From Bradyrhizobium sp. Rc3b (GTDB taxonomy: Bacteria > Pseudomonadota > Alphaproteobacteria > Rhizobiales > Xanthobacteraceae), in assembly GCF_900114915.1 (NCBI RefSeq), contig NZ_FOUS01000012.1, positions 221,988-285,987 on the forward strand: 64,000 nt of DNA, written 5' to 3'. The notes beneath the pieces were generated by a model. That model saw only the letters and a program-made list of their open reading frames with translations, had not been told where the DNA came from and searched no databases. Made by a program: the position numbers and the translations under genes. Within the stretch, counting starts at the first letter, position 1; every line of letters begins with the position of its first letter. Below are positions 9,859 through 18,567 of this stretch, piece by piece.

Positions 9859-11592
9859 TCACGCTGCGACGCGCTCGGTTCGATCGACCAGCGCCGTCAG
9901 CTCCCGCGCATCCGCGACGACCCGCACCGCCATCGGCTCGTCGCGGCCGCGGATCGCGACCTCCTGTTGCGGCAGCGTATCGTCGGCGAGGCCCGCCGTG
10001 CTGCGGATTTCGTCCGAGACGATCGCCTCGCAGGCCAGCGTCTTGGTCATGTCCTGCAGCCGGGCGGCGACGTTGACGGCATCGCCCAGCGCCGTGAAGA
10101 CGATGTGATCGCGATAGCCGATGTCGCCGATGATGACCTCGCCGCCGTGAATGCCGATGCCGAAGCGGATCGGCTGGCGCAGATCATGGCTCAACAGCTG
10201 GTTCAGTTCGTCGATATGCGTGGCGATGCCGCTGGCAGCCTTCAGCGCCTGCCGGCAGGCGGTTTGCGGATCGGCCGTGAGCCCGAACAGCGCCAGCATG
10301 CCGTCGCCGACGAACTGGTTCGGCTGGCCACCATTCTCGATCACGGCCTGCGACACCGCGCCGAGGAAGCGGTTGACGATGAAGACGGTGTCGAACGGCA
10401 GCCGCTTCTCGGCGAGCTGGGTCGAGCCGCGCATGTCCACGAACAGGCTGACGAGATAGCGCTCCTGGCCGATCCTAGCCGGCGCCGAGGCCTGCGCGTT
10501 GGCCGACGACGTTTGCGGGGTGAACAGCTGGAAGAAGGAGAGATCCGACGTCGGCCGCAGCTGGCAGGCCAGCCTGATCGAGGGGTCGTTGGTGCCGACG
10601 CGGGTCAGCACGAAGGCCTCGCGCTGCGACGGCTCGGGCAGGACCCCATGATCGCCGATGACACGGATGCGGCAGGTCGAGCAGCGGGCGCGGCCGCCGC
10701 AGACGCTGGCATGCGGCAGATTATGGCGCAGGCTCGCTTCCAGCACGGAGAGGCCCTTGGGAACCCGCACCGTCCTGCCATTGCCGTAGGACAGCGCGAT
10801 CATGCCGCCGCGCCGCTCGCGCCAGGCCCGCACGCCGCGTGCCGCCAGCGCCAGGCCAAGCAGCCCAAAATAGGTGATGGTGAAGGCGCCGGTGATGCGA
10901 TCGAGCGTGTTGCCTTCCGCGACCGTGCCGACCTGGCGTCGGGTGAGATTGTGCGTCCGCCATTCCCCGTCATCGGCCTCGATCGCGACGCTGCGGCCGC
11001 CCTGGTAGATGCCGAGCAGCGACAGCGTCGGGACCAGCACCGCGGCGGCGAGCAGATAGGGCGCGGCGCGTGTGAAGAACGGCTTGAGGCGGAGCCAGAA
11101 ATAGATTCCGATGCAGCCGTGCACCCAGGCAATGAGCAGCAGGATCGTCATCTGCCAGAGCCGGCCGGGCGCTGCGACGAAGAACAGATAGAGCTCCTGC
11201 GGATAGAGCTTCTGGTGATCGTACAGCGTATAGCCGAGCCGCACCCCGACCACGTGCGCCATGACCAGTGCGGGGATGCTGAGGCCCAGCACGAGCTGCA
11301 GCGGCTCGATCGTCCGCCAGCGGAACTGCCGGCGCTGGTACAGCGCATAGATGCCGAGCCCCATATGGGTGAGCGCGGCGGTGTAGAACACGATCGAGAC
11401 GGGGAGAAATTGCCAGAAGGCGGTGTGGTAGTAGACCCCAGCCTCCATGGCCTCGACCGAGATATTGCCGAGCGCGTGGTTGAGGAAATGGCTGATCACA
11501 TAACAGAACAGGATCACGCCGCAGACGAGCCGCACCTGCCGCACGCTGGTCCCGCGGACGAGTTCGGAGATGGATGCAGCAGCGGTGCCCAT
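9859..11592 (-). CDS. Membrane-anchored [2Fe-2S] adenylate/guanylate cyclase
   Basis: 577 residues in three parts. Residues 1-255 hold about six hydrophobic helices with several histidines in or next to them (His35, 39, 56, 76, 113, 158), as in diheme b membrane anchors of the succinate dehydrogenase type. Residues ~265-350 are a plant/adrenodoxin-like ferredoxin with Cys298, Cys304, Cys307 and Cys343. Residues ~378-560 are a class III nucleotide cyclase domain (LFVDMRGST with metal Asp386, FVGDGMLALFG, ALGDAVNVAARL). The product should make cAMP in the cytoplasm under redox or quinone control; a redox-controlled membrane cyclase (CyaC) is known in Sinorhizobium. Cofactor binding is inferred from spacing only. 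Transcribed alone. Confidence 0.88.
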   Translation of the reverse strand: MGTAAASISELVRGTSVRQVRLVCGVILFCYVISHFLNHALGNISVEAMEAGVYYHTAFWQFLPVSIVFYTAALTHMGLGIYALYQRRQFRWRTIEPLQLVLGLSIPALVMAHVVGVRLGYTLYDHQKLYPQELYLFFVAAPGRLWQMTILLLIAWVHGCIGIYFWLRLKPFFTRAAPYLLAAAVLVPTLSLLGIYQGGRSVAIEADDGEWRTHNLTRRQVGTVAEGNTLDRITGAFTITYFGLLGLALAARGVRAWRERRGGMIALSYGNGRTVRVPKGLSVLEASLRHNLPHASVCGGRARCSTCRIRVIGDHGVLPEPSQREAFVLTRVGTNDPSIRLACQLRPTSDLSFFQLFTPQTSSANAQASAPARIGQERYLVSLFVDMRGSTQLAEKRLPFDTVFIVNRFLGAVSQAVIENGGQPNQFVGDGMLALFGLTADPQTACRQALKAASGIATHIDELNQLLSHDLRQPIRFGIGIHGGEVIIGDIGYRDHIVFTALGDAVNVAARLQDMTKTLACEAIVSDEIRSTAGLADDTLPQQEVAIRGRDEPMAVRVVADARELTALVDRTERVAA

Positions 11593-11693
11593 GATTCGGT
11601 TGTATCAGTTCATGAAGGAGAACAGCCAGCGTAGCGTTTAATTCCCGATGTGGACAGGTTGCGGGATCACATGCGCGGCAAAGGTTACGAATT

Positions 11694-11787
11694 CGTAGGG
11701 TGGGCAAAGGCGCGCCCTTGCGCGCCGTGCCCACCGTTTTTCTATCATATCCTGCTGGTGGGCACGCTTCGCTTTGCCCACCCTACG
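11694..11787. repeat. Intergenic inverted repeat, family B, copy 1
   Basis: CGTAGGGTGGGCAAAG at the left and CTTTGCCCACCCTACG at the right are inverted copies, with GTGCCCACC / GGTGGGCAC as an inner pair. Further copies are at 13496-13586 and, with a worn right arm, 38941-39026. The glycosyltransferase frame reads through it, which creates a false N-terminal extension. Confidence 0.85.
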
Positions 11788-11868
11788 GCGTCCGCGTTGA
11801 GGCTGGGATCGCCGCTTGCCCATCCCCCCGCATTGACTCCCCCTCCCAGGTTGGCGAAAAGCGCGGCC

Positions 11869-13500
11869 GTGACGACAGCCCCTGACATCACCATGCCCTC
11901 TGGCGGCGCCTCGCGCCGTCCCCTCGTCATGGCCGTAGCGATCATCGCCGCAATGACGCTGCTGCGCATCGTCTACGCCTCCGCCATCGAGCTGCGCACC
12001 GACGAGGCCTATTATTGGACCTGGTCGAAGGAGGGGGCGCTGAGCTTCCTCGATCATCCCCCGGGCATCGCCTGGCTGATCCGTTTCGGAACCGCGAACT
12101 TCGGCGACACCACGCTCGGGGTCCGCTTCGGCGGCATCGTCGCGATGCTCGTCACGCAGCTGCTGCTCGCCGACATTGTCCGCCGCCTCACCCATGATGT
12201 GCGCGCCGTATTGTTCGCGGTGCTGATGCCGGAAGCTGCACTTTACTACGGCCTGCTGATGGCCAAGGTGGCGCCCGATGTCGCCATGATCCCGTTCGCG
12301 GTGGCGATGATGTGGTCGCTGGTGCGGCTGGCGCAGAGCGGCGACGGACGCTGGTGGCTTGCGGCCGGTCTGTTCGCCGGCCTCTCGATGCTGTCGAAAT
12401 TCACCGCGATCATGTTCGCCCCGGCGGTTGCCGCTTTTCTGCTGGTACCGGATTGGCGCTGGCGCTGGCTGCGCAGCCCCTATCCTTATCTCGCGGTGCT
12501 GGTCGCAATCGCCGTGTTCTCGCCGGTGCTGATCTGGAACGCGCAGCACGATTGGGCCTCGTTTCGTTTCCAGGGCGTACGCGCCACCGCCAATTACGGC
12601 ATCTCGCTGCGGACCATCGGTGACTTCATCGGCCTGCAGTTCGGTCTGGTCGGCTTCGTCATGCTGCCGGTGGTGCTGACCGGCCTGGTGCTGACGGCAT
12701 GGCGCGGCTATCGCACGCGCGAGCCCGTTGGAATTCTCTTGTCGACGGCGGTGCTGGTGCCGTTCGCCTATTTCCTCTTTAAGTCGACCACGCTTCGGGT
12801 CGGCGACACCTGGCCGATGTTCATGTGGCCGGTCGGCTTCGCCGCCGCGGCCGTGAACCTCGCGGCGATGATGAAGGAGGATTGGTCGCCACGCATGCTG
12901 AGGTCGTCGCTGTTCTGGGCCAAGACCGCTGTCGTCTCCGGCATCGCCTTCGTCGTGATCGTGTTCCTTTATTACGTCGCCGCGCCCTGGAATCTGCTCG
13001 GCAAGATCGACCCGATCGGCGCGGAAGCCGGCTACGAGCAGGTCGCCGCGCGCGCGCAGGCCGCGCTCGACGAAACAGGCGCGACCTGGATCGCGACCAC
13101 GGACTATCGCACCTATGCCATGATGCGCTGGCTGTTCCGGGGCCGCGTGCCCGTCATCGAGATCAACGAGCGCGGCCGCTTCCAGGATTTCCGCGATCCC
13201 GGCATGGACCGGATCAAGGGCCATGCCGGCATCTATGTCGGCCGCGAGCCGGACAATCGGTCTTCGTTGTGGGAGAACATCCCGGCGAAGCGCGAGCATC
13301 TCGGCGAAGTCGAGCGCCGCTGGCGCGGTGTTCTCGCGGATACCTACGTGATCGAGAAGCTCACCGATTGGACGCCGGAGTTGTCACCGCCGAAGGATTC
13401 GCCGCTGTTTTGGTGGAAGGTGCTGGCGGGGGAGTTTGAAAAGCGGGAGCGCGCAGCGCGAGCGGTGTGGGGTGATTTCTCCACACGGGCAGTATCGTAG
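11869..13500 (+). CDS. GT39-family (PMT/ArnT-like) membrane glycosyltransferase
   Basis: About 543 residues with ten or more hydrophobic helices and a soluble C-terminal domain. The first periplasmic loop carries RTDEAYYWTWS, the acidic motif of the GT39/GT83 superfamily that uses polyprenyl-phosphate sugars. These enzymes add sugars or aminoarabinose to lipid A, other lipids or proteins on the periplasmic side; the substrate is unknown here. The start is uncertain: GTG 11869 or ATG 11893 both fit, while any earlier start would translate the repeat at 11694-11787. The stop codon lies at the edge of the next repeat copy. It is a stand-alone gene. Confidence 0.85.
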   Translation: MTTAPDITMPSGGASRRPLVMAVAIIAAMTLLRIVYASAIELRTDEAYYWTWSKEGALSFLDHPPGIAWLIRFGTANFGDTTLGVRFGGIVAMLVTQLLLADIVRRLTHDVRAVLFAVLMPEAALYYGLLMAKVAPDVAMIPFAVAMMWSLVRLAQSGDGRWWLAAGLFAGLSMLSKFTAIMFAPAVAAFLLVPDWRWRWLRSPYPYLAVLVAIAVFSPVLIWNAQHDWASFRFQGVRATANYGISLRTIGDFIGLQFGLVGFVMLPVVLTGLVLTAWRGYRTREPVGILLSTAVLVPFAYFLFKSTTLRVGDTWPMFMWPVGFAAAAVNLAAMMKEDWSPRMLRSSLFWAKTAVVSGIAFVVIVFLYYVAAPWNLLGKIDPIGAEAGYEQVAARAQAALDETGATWIATTDYRTYAMMRWLFRGRVPVIEINERGRFQDFRDPGMDRIKGHAGIYVGREPDNRSSLWENIPAKREHLGEVERRWRGVLADTYVIEKLTDWTPELSPPKDSPLFWWKVLAGEFEKRERAARAVWGDFSTRAVS

Positions 13501-13586
13501 GGTGGGCAAAGCGAAGCGTGCCCACGCATCTTTGCGATCGAGAGAGATGGTGGGCACGGCGCAAGCGCGCCTTTGCCCACCCTACG
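13496..13586. repeat. Intergenic inverted repeat, family B, copy 2
   Basis: Starts CGTAGGGTGGGCAAAG and ends CTTTGCCCACCCTACG, mirroring the copy at 11694. The TAG stop codon of the glycosyltransferase is formed by the first bases of the element. It separates this gene from convergent ycjF and may act as a two-way terminator. Confidence 0.85.
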
Positions 13587-13625
13587 ATTCCGGTCTTGCG
13601 GAGAGAGCCCTCACCCGTCTTGCCG

Positions 13626-14654
13626 CTACTCCTCCTCGTCCTTCTTCCGCAGCAGATCCGTCGCGAGGTCCGACAGCTTCGGCGGCGGCAATGCCGCAAA
13701 CGGCAGCGGCCTTGTGACGGCGATTGCCGCCAGTCCCAGCCGTGCCGTCAGCAATCCGTTCAGCACGCCTTCGCCCAAGCGCTGCGACAGCTTTGCCGCG
13801 ATACCGTGGCCGAGCATCTGCTGCACCAGGCTGTCGCTCGCGGCCATGCCGCCGGTGATGGCGAGATGGGCGATGACGTGGCGGAGCAGGCGGATCATGC
13901 CGAGCGCGCCGGGGCGGCCGCCGTAGAGATAAGCGAGCTGGCGGATCAGGCGCAGTGCGGCGACGAACACGAACAGCACATCGATCGCGGCGCGGGGCGA
14001 GACTGCGGTCACGATCGAAACCTTTTGCGCCGCCGACGATACCAGCCGCCGTGCCTCCGCATCCAGCGGCGACATCAGCTCGCGCTCGGCGAGCCGGATC
14101 ATGTCGGCGCCGTCGATGATCTCGCCGGTGTGACTCTCCAGCGTCGCGCGGGCGCGTGCGAGCTGCGGGTTCTGGTGCGCGATCTTGAGCAGATCCTGGA
14201 CGATGACGCGGCTTTCCTTGCGGTCGTCGCTGGCGAGCACAGCGGCGGCGCGCGCATGCAACTGCTCGATCGTCGCCAGCCGCGCCAGGCCGAGTGCCTC
14301 GCGGCCGATCACCACCGCAAGCGCCAGCGCGGTGACGAGCGCAAAGGCGAGACCGAGGTAGCCGAGCGTTTCGCTGCGCGCGAACAGGTCCTCGATCAGA
14401 TGCACCACGCCGAGCCCGGTGCCGAGCAGCGTCAGCCCGGCGAGGCCTGACCAGAACAGCGTACCCCAGGGAAATCCGCGCCGCGCCGGCCGCGCGGCCT
14501 CGATCGGCACCGGCAGCGCCTGCGGATCGTGCTCCGGCGTGATCTGGATCGTGGCGCGGCCAAGCCGTGCCGTCTCGTCGGCTTCGGTGACGACGACGCC
14601 GGGATCGTCGAGCCGGAACGTTGCCGGCCGCCGTGGCTTCGATCGGTCGTTCAT
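13626..14654 (-). CDS. ycjF: YcjF family membrane protein (TIGR01620/DUF697)
   Basis: 342 residues. A basic/acidic cytoplasmic N-terminus (1-60) is followed by two adjacent membrane helices (about 65-85 and 95-115), a helical cytoplasmic segment and the conserved C-terminal DUF697 domain, including HLAITGGMAASDS and hydrophobic stretches. YcjF is the usual partner of the P-loop protein YcjX and here overlaps it by 4 bases (ATGA), implying coupled translation. The pair is stress-linked in enterobacteria (phage-shock neighbourhood); the molecular role is not known. The acidic Lys-rich tail ends at 13626. Confidence 0.88.
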   Translation of the reverse strand: MNDRSKPRRPATFRLDDPGVVVTEADETARLGRATIQITPEHDPQALPVPIEAARPARRGFPWGTLFWSGLAGLTLLGTGLGVVHLIEDLFARSETLGYLGLAFALVTALALAVVIGREALGLARLATIEQLHARAAAVLASDDRKESRVIVQDLLKIAHQNPQLARARATLESHTGEIIDGADMIRLAERELMSPLDAEARRLVSSAAQKVSIVTAVSPRAAIDVLFVFVAALRLIRQLAYLYGGRPGALGMIRLLRHVIAHLAITGGMAASDSLVQQMLGHGIAAKLSQRLGEGVLNGLLTARLGLAAIAVTRPLPFAALPPPKLSDLATDLLRKKDEEE

Positions 14655-16120
14655 GCGAGCTTGTCTCCGATCAGGAACTGCAAGGCACGGTCGAGGCGAA
14701 TGTGAGGCAGCGTCGGCGGCTCGGTGCCCTCGCGGTCGAGTGTGGGCGGACGGAAGCGCAGGAAGCGGAAATCGCTTGTCCCGGCGGTCTCGGTTGCGAG
14801 GCCGCGGAACGCGGCATTGCCGTTGAACAGCGGCTCGGGATCCAGCGGCAAATCGCCCGGAAAGGTCGCTACTTCCGTGTTGCCGTCGAAGAATTCACCG
14901 CCGGCGCTTTCGCCCGCGGCCGGTGTTCCCAGGATCGACGGCAATTTGTCGCGGCCGCGCGCGACTTGGGCTTCTCGTGTGGCACGTACCGCGGCGAGCG
15001 CCACCACGTCGATCGCCGCGCCGGTATTTTCCGCGCGCGCAACGGCGCCCGAGACGGCGCGGCGCAGCACGGCCTCGAGCCGGTCGTGGCTGGAATGGTG
15101 CAGATGGTCGGCCTTGGTCGCCGCGAACAGGATGCGGTCGATGCGCGGGCGGAACAGGCTGGAGAGAAACGTGCTGCGGCCGATGTTGAAGCAATCGAGA
15201 ATGCCGGCGAGGGCGGCTTCGAGATCGTGCAGCGCCTCGGGTCCGGAGTTGAACGCGGACAGTGCGTCGGCCAGCACGATCTGGCGATCGAGCCGGGCAA
15301 AATGATCCCTGAAGAACGGCCGCACCACGACGTCCTTGTAGGCCTCGAAGCGGCGCACCATCATCGCCCACAGCGATCCCTCCGGCGCCTGCCCGCCGAT
15401 CGGCACGTCGAGCGGCGCGAAGGTCAGTGCCGGGGAGCCTGCGAGATTGCCGGGCATCAGGAAGCGGCCGGGCGGCAACAGGCTCATCGCAAAGCGCTCG
15501 TCGCGGCAGGCGCGCAAATAGTCGGTGAAGAGGCTTGCGGCCGTCAGCGTCGCCTGCTCGTCCTCGCGTGCGTCGGGCTTGAGCGTTGCCAGATGCGCGT
15601 GCCATTCGCTGGCGAGAGGAGCGCGCGGCGCCTCGCGCGACAGCGCAAGGCTCTCCGCCGACCATTGCTCAAAGCTCTTCTGCAGCAGCGGCAGGTCGAG
15701 CAACCACTCGCCGGGATAGTCGACGATGTCGAGGGTCAGCGTGCGATCGGCGCCGTTCGGGCGCTGATAGTCGATGACGAGCCTGAGCTCGCTGATGTCG
15801 ACGGTCGAGTTCGGCCAGCGTCGCTCCTCGACCAGCGCGCGCAGATGGCTCTCATATGCAAAACGCGGCACGGCATCGTCGGGCTGCGGCGCCAGATGCG
15901 CGCGCGCGATCCGGCCCGAGGCGTAAGCGTCGAACACCGGAAAGCGGCCGCCGCGGGTGAGGCCGTGGATCAGCGCGGTGATGAACACGGTCTTGCCGGC
16001 CCGCGACAGGCCGGTAACGCCTAACCGCACCGTCGGGTTGAAGAAGTGCTCGCCATAGTCGATCAGCGCCTGCGCGGACAAGCGCGCTTCTTCGACCATA
16101 TCCTGGAAACTGAATGCCAT
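14651..16120 (-). CDS. ycjX: YcjX family P-loop protein (DUF463)
   Basis: 489 residues. The Walker A motif GLSRAGKT is near residue 38 and the protein belongs to the YcjX/DUF463 group of putative GTPases with a large insert region. It opens with an amphipathic helix and has the conserved segment LVIDYQRPNG and the DIVDYPGEWLLDLPL stretch that resembles a switch II (DxxG-like) element. Upstream partner of ycjF in a two-gene unit. Presumably binds GTP or ATP at the membrane with YcjF. No good ribosome site is visible before the ATG at 16120, but the family N-terminus matches this start. Confidence 0.9.
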   Translation of the reverse strand: MAFSFQDMVEEARLSAQALIDYGEHFFNPTVRLGVTGLSRAGKTVFITALIHGLTRGGRFPVFDAYASGRIARAHLAPQPDDAVPRFAYESHLRALVEERRWPNSTVDISELRLVIDYQRPNGADRTLTLDIVDYPGEWLLDLPLLQKSFEQWSAESLALSREAPRAPLASEWHAHLATLKPDAREDEQATLTAASLFTDYLRACRDERFAMSLLPPGRFLMPGNLAGSPALTFAPLDVPIGGQAPEGSLWAMMVRRFEAYKDVVVRPFFRDHFARLDRQIVLADALSAFNSGPEALHDLEAALAGILDCFNIGRSTFLSSLFRPRIDRILFAATKADHLHHSSHDRLEAVLRRAVSGAVARAENTGAAIDVVALAAVRATREAQVARGRDKLPSILGTPAAGESAGGEFFDGNTEVATFPGDLPLDPEPLFNGNAAFRGLATETAGTSDFRFLRFRPPTLDREGTEPPTLPHIRLDRALQFLIGDKLA

Positions 16121-16298
16121 ATGAACGTTAATGGATCGGGGGCGGCGGGACTGTGTGACCGATCACAAAAGTGGCAATTGCGTGAAGAAAATCAAGCTCC
16201 ATACTTCCACCGTCTTTGTCGGAAAATCAGCCGTTTGAACGACGCGCCGATCCCGAAAGACCCATACAAGAGGACATTGCCTCATCTTGCGGATTGCC

Positions 16299-16994
16299 AT
16301 GACCGTCTTCCAACTGAAAGAATTCGCATCCACCTCCGTCCACGCCGCAGCCGACGTGATCGGCTGGAATTACGACCGCGCCGAGCTGATCGCCGACGGC
16401 GTCATCCACGCGATCGGCGTCCTCTTCGGCCTCATCGCCGCGACCGTGCTGGTGGTGCTGACGGTGGTCTATGCCAATACGATCGACATCGTCGGCGTCT
16501 CGATCTACGTCGCCGGCCTGCTCTCGATGCTGGTGCTGTCGGCAACTTATAATCTCTGGCCGGTGTCGCCAGCCAAATGGCTGCTGCGGCGGTTCGACCA
16601 CTCCGCGATCTATCTGCTGATCGCGGCGACCTATACGCCGTTCATCCTAGAGGTGAAGGACAGTGGATTCGCGCTGGTGCTGCTCGCCGGCGTCTGGTGT
16701 GTCGCCATCCTCGGCATCGTGCTGAAGCTCTTTTATCCCGGCCGGTTCGACCGCGTCTCGGTCGGCATCTATCTCGCGATGGGCTGGAGCGGCGTGATGC
16801 TCTACGACGCCGTGGTCCGGGCGCTGCCCGCGCTGGTGCTGGGCTTCATCCTTGCGGGCGGACTGCTCTACAGCTTTGGCGTGATCTTCCATGCCTGGCG
16901 GCGGCTGCGCTTTCAGAATGCGATCTGGCACGGCTTTGTGTTGGCCGGCGCGGCGTGCCATTATACTGCGGTGCTCGACCTCATGTTGAGCTGA
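16299..16994 (+). CDS. Hemolysin III (PAQR/YqfA) family membrane protein
   Basis: 231 residues and seven hydrophobic helices, the PAQR fold. Conserved signatures are RRFDHSAIYLLIAATYTP, the HAWRRL loop and WHGFVLAGAACHYTAV near the C-terminus. PAQR proteins carry a metal site made of one His in helix 2, one Asp in helix 3 and two His in helix 7; here helix 2 reads LSATYNLW, with Asn where many family members have His. The true function of bacterial members is unsettled (the hemolysin name is historical). ATG 16299 is chosen over TTG 16287; neither has a perfectly placed ribosome site. Confidence 0.85.
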   Translation: MTVFQLKEFASTSVHAAADVIGWNYDRAELIADGVIHAIGVLFGLIAATVLVVLTVVYANTIDIVGVSIYVAGLLSMLVLSATYNLWPVSPAKWLLRRFDHSAIYLLIAATYTPFILEVKDSGFALVLLAGVWCVAILGIVLKLFYPGRFDRVSVGIYLAMGWSGVMLYDAVVRALPALVLGFILAGGLLYSFGVIFHAWRRLRFQNAIWHGFVLAGAACHYTAVLDLMLS

Positions 16995-16996
16995 GC

Positions 16997-17014
16997 AAGA
17001 CCCAAAGGGGTCTT
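16997..17014 (+). terminator. Small hairpin after hemolysin III gene
   Basis: AAGACCC and GGGTCTT form a 7-bp stem with an AAAG loop immediately after the stop codon, ahead of the dehydrogenase at 17049. There is no long T run, so termination may be partial. Confidence 0.45.
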
Positions 17015-17048
17015 CCAGGAAGCGGTATAAGACAAGAGGAGACGTCGC

Positions 17049-17843
17049 ATGCAGGTGACCGGCAAGGTCGTGGTCGTCACGGGCGGCGCAAACGGCATCG
17101 GCAAGGCGCTGTGCGAGGCGTTTTACAATGCGGGCGCAGCCAAGGTCGTCGTCGCGGATATGGACGCCGCCAATGCGAGGGCGGTCGCGGCCATGGTGGA
17201 TGGCGCGGCTTTCAAATGCGATGTCGCGCAGGAGAAAGACATCTCGCACGTCATCGAGGAGACCGAGCGGCAGTTCGGCCCCATCGCCCTGTTCTGCTCC
17301 AATGCCGGCATCGGCGGCGGCTTCGATCCGATGTCGGTTAATGCCGGCGGCGCCTCGGATGAACCGTGGCAGCGCAGCTGGGCGATCCACGTCATGGCCC
17401 ATGTCTATGCGGCGCGGCATCTGATCCCGCGCATGAAGGCGCGCGGTGGCGGCTATTTCCTCAACACCATCTCGGCCGCGGGCCTGCTGTCGCAGGTCGG
17501 CAGCCCGGCTTATTCCACCACCAAGCACGCCGCGGTCGGCTTTGCCGAGAATCTCGCAATCTCGCACAAGGCCGACAACATCAAGGTCTCGATCCTCTGC
17601 CCGCAGGGCGTCGACACCAACATGCTGCGCTCGATCCCGAAGGGCCCGCAATCCGGTGACGGCGATCTCACGCCGGAGCAGGTGGCGAAAGACGTGCTCG
17701 CCGGCCTCGAGCAGGAGACGTTCCTGATCCTGCCGCATCCGCAAGTGCTCGGCTATATGCGCAAGAAGACCGAGAATTACGATCGCTGGATCGGCGGCAT
17801 GGCCAAGATCCAGGCGAAGATGCGGGAGGAGTTCGGGAAGTAG
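17049..17843 (+). CDS. Short-chain dehydrogenase/reductase
   Basis: 264 residues, classical SDR. The cofactor motif TGGANGIG is at residues 11-18, an Asp at the end of strand 2 (VADMDA) suggests NAD rather than NADP, SNAG replaces the usual NNAG, and the catalytic YSTTK follows a Ser in NTISAAG. The tail is longer than in the minimal SDRs and ends in a charged helix. An AGAGGAGAC ribosome site precedes the ATG. Substrate unknown. It lies alone between a hairpin and a palindromic repeat. Confidence 0.92.
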   Translation: MQVTGKVVVVTGGANGIGKALCEAFYNAGAAKVVVADMDAANARAVAAMVDGAAFKCDVAQEKDISHVIEETERQFGPIALFCSNAGIGGGFDPMSVNAGGASDEPWQRSWAIHVMAHVYAARHLIPRMKARGGGYFLNTISAAGLLSQVGSPAYSTTKHAAVGFAENLAISHKADNIKVSILCPQGVDTNMLRSIPKGPQSGDGDLTPEQVAKDVLAGLEQETFLILPHPQVLGYMRKKTENYDRWIGGMAKIQAKMREEFGK

Positions 17844-17889
17844 CCGTGATGTCGGTGCGATTGAGGCACACTCGCGCCAAACACTCGCT

Positions 17890-18028
17890 GTCGTCCCTGC
17901 GAAAGCAGGGACCCATAACCACAGGGAGAAGTTTGGCGAAGACTGGTAGATGTTCTTGCGCGCGGTACTGACACCTGCGCTTTACGGATAAATCACGCGG
18001 TATGGGTCCCTGCGTTCGCAGGGACGAC
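17890..18028. repeat. Intergenic inverted repeat, family A, copy 1
   Basis: Left arm GTCGTCCCTGCGAAAGCAGG, right arm CCTGCGTTCGCAGGGACGAC, each itself a small hairpin, with ACCCATA and TATGGGT just inside. The centre includes GGCGAAGACTGG. Copies with the same arms and core are at 19375-19531 and 41462-41588. It is a non-coding, MITE-like element between the dehydrogenase and the convergent MarR gene. Confidence 0.85.
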
Positions 18029-18036
18029 ACCGGTGG

Positions 18037-18492
18037 TTACCGAGGCAACGTCTCCTCCACCCGGCTCGCCCGCAGCGCCCGCGCATAGAGCATCATGCCG
18101 TCGCGCACGGTGCGCTGCTCCGCCGCCGTCAGCGCCGCCAGCGCGCCGCGGACCTGCTGCCGGCCGAACGCGTGCAGCGCCTCCAGCGTGCGCCGGCCCT
18201 TCGCCGTCAGCGACAATAGCTTGCTGCGGGCATCATTCTCATCCGGCGTCTCCCTGAGCTCGCCGCAGTCGATCAGCTTGCGCACCAGGCGGCTGACGCT
18301 GGATTTCTCCAGCCGCAGGAAATCGCCGAGCTCGGCTGAGGTCATCGGACCGCGGATGCCGATCTCCAGGATGGTGTGCACGGCCGACGGCGGATAGTCC
18401 GAGGCCGCCACCGTGGCATCCATGAAGCCGAGCTCGCGCACCATCAACCGCGAGGCGGCGCGAATGTCGTCGATCAGCGCAAGCTCGGCCAT
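18037..18492 (-). CDS. MarR family transcriptional regulator
   Basis: 151 residues with the MarR winged helix: the recognition region LGDFLRLEKSSVSRLVRKL and the wing ETPDENDARSKLLSLTAKG. MarR dimers repress adjacent genes and release DNA on binding aromatic or phenolic ligands. It is divergent from the SDR at 18568, with a perfect palindrome between the two starts, so self-repression and control of that SDR are likely. A ligand cannot be predicted. Confidence 0.93.
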   Translation of the reverse strand: MAELALIDDIRAASRLMVRELGFMDATVAASDYPPSAVHTILEIGIRGPMTSAELGDFLRLEKSSVSRLVRKLIDCGELRETPDENDARSKLLSLTAKGRRTLEALHAFGRQQVRGALAALTAAEQRTVRDGMMLYARALRASRVEETLPR

Positions 18493-18506
18493 CTTGACTC
18501 CTGGTG

Positions 18507-18529
18507 TATAGTTGTATCATACAACTATA
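18507..18529. promoter_or_regulatory. Perfect 23-bp palindrome, probable MarR operator
   Basis: TATAGTTGTAT-C-ATACAACTATA is perfectly symmetric around one base and lies 15 bases upstream of the MarR start and 39 bases upstream of the divergent SDR start. Such a site matches the length and AT-rich character of MarR operators and would block both promoters. Confidence 0.75.
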
Positions 18530-18567
18530 TGCGTGCAGCGGCGCGCGCAAGGGTTTTGGAGTGAGCC

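Noticed and set aside
9541..11634. 697-codon frame opposite the cyclase gene
   Set aside because: Shadow of a gene with clear cyclase, ferredoxin and membrane motifs; itself has none.
11638..13299. 553-codon frame opposite the glycosyltransferase
   Set aside because: His/Gln/Arg-rich mirror frame with no family signature.
16997..17040. Second small RNA before the dehydrogenase
   Set aside because: Only a single short hairpin, better explained as a terminator.
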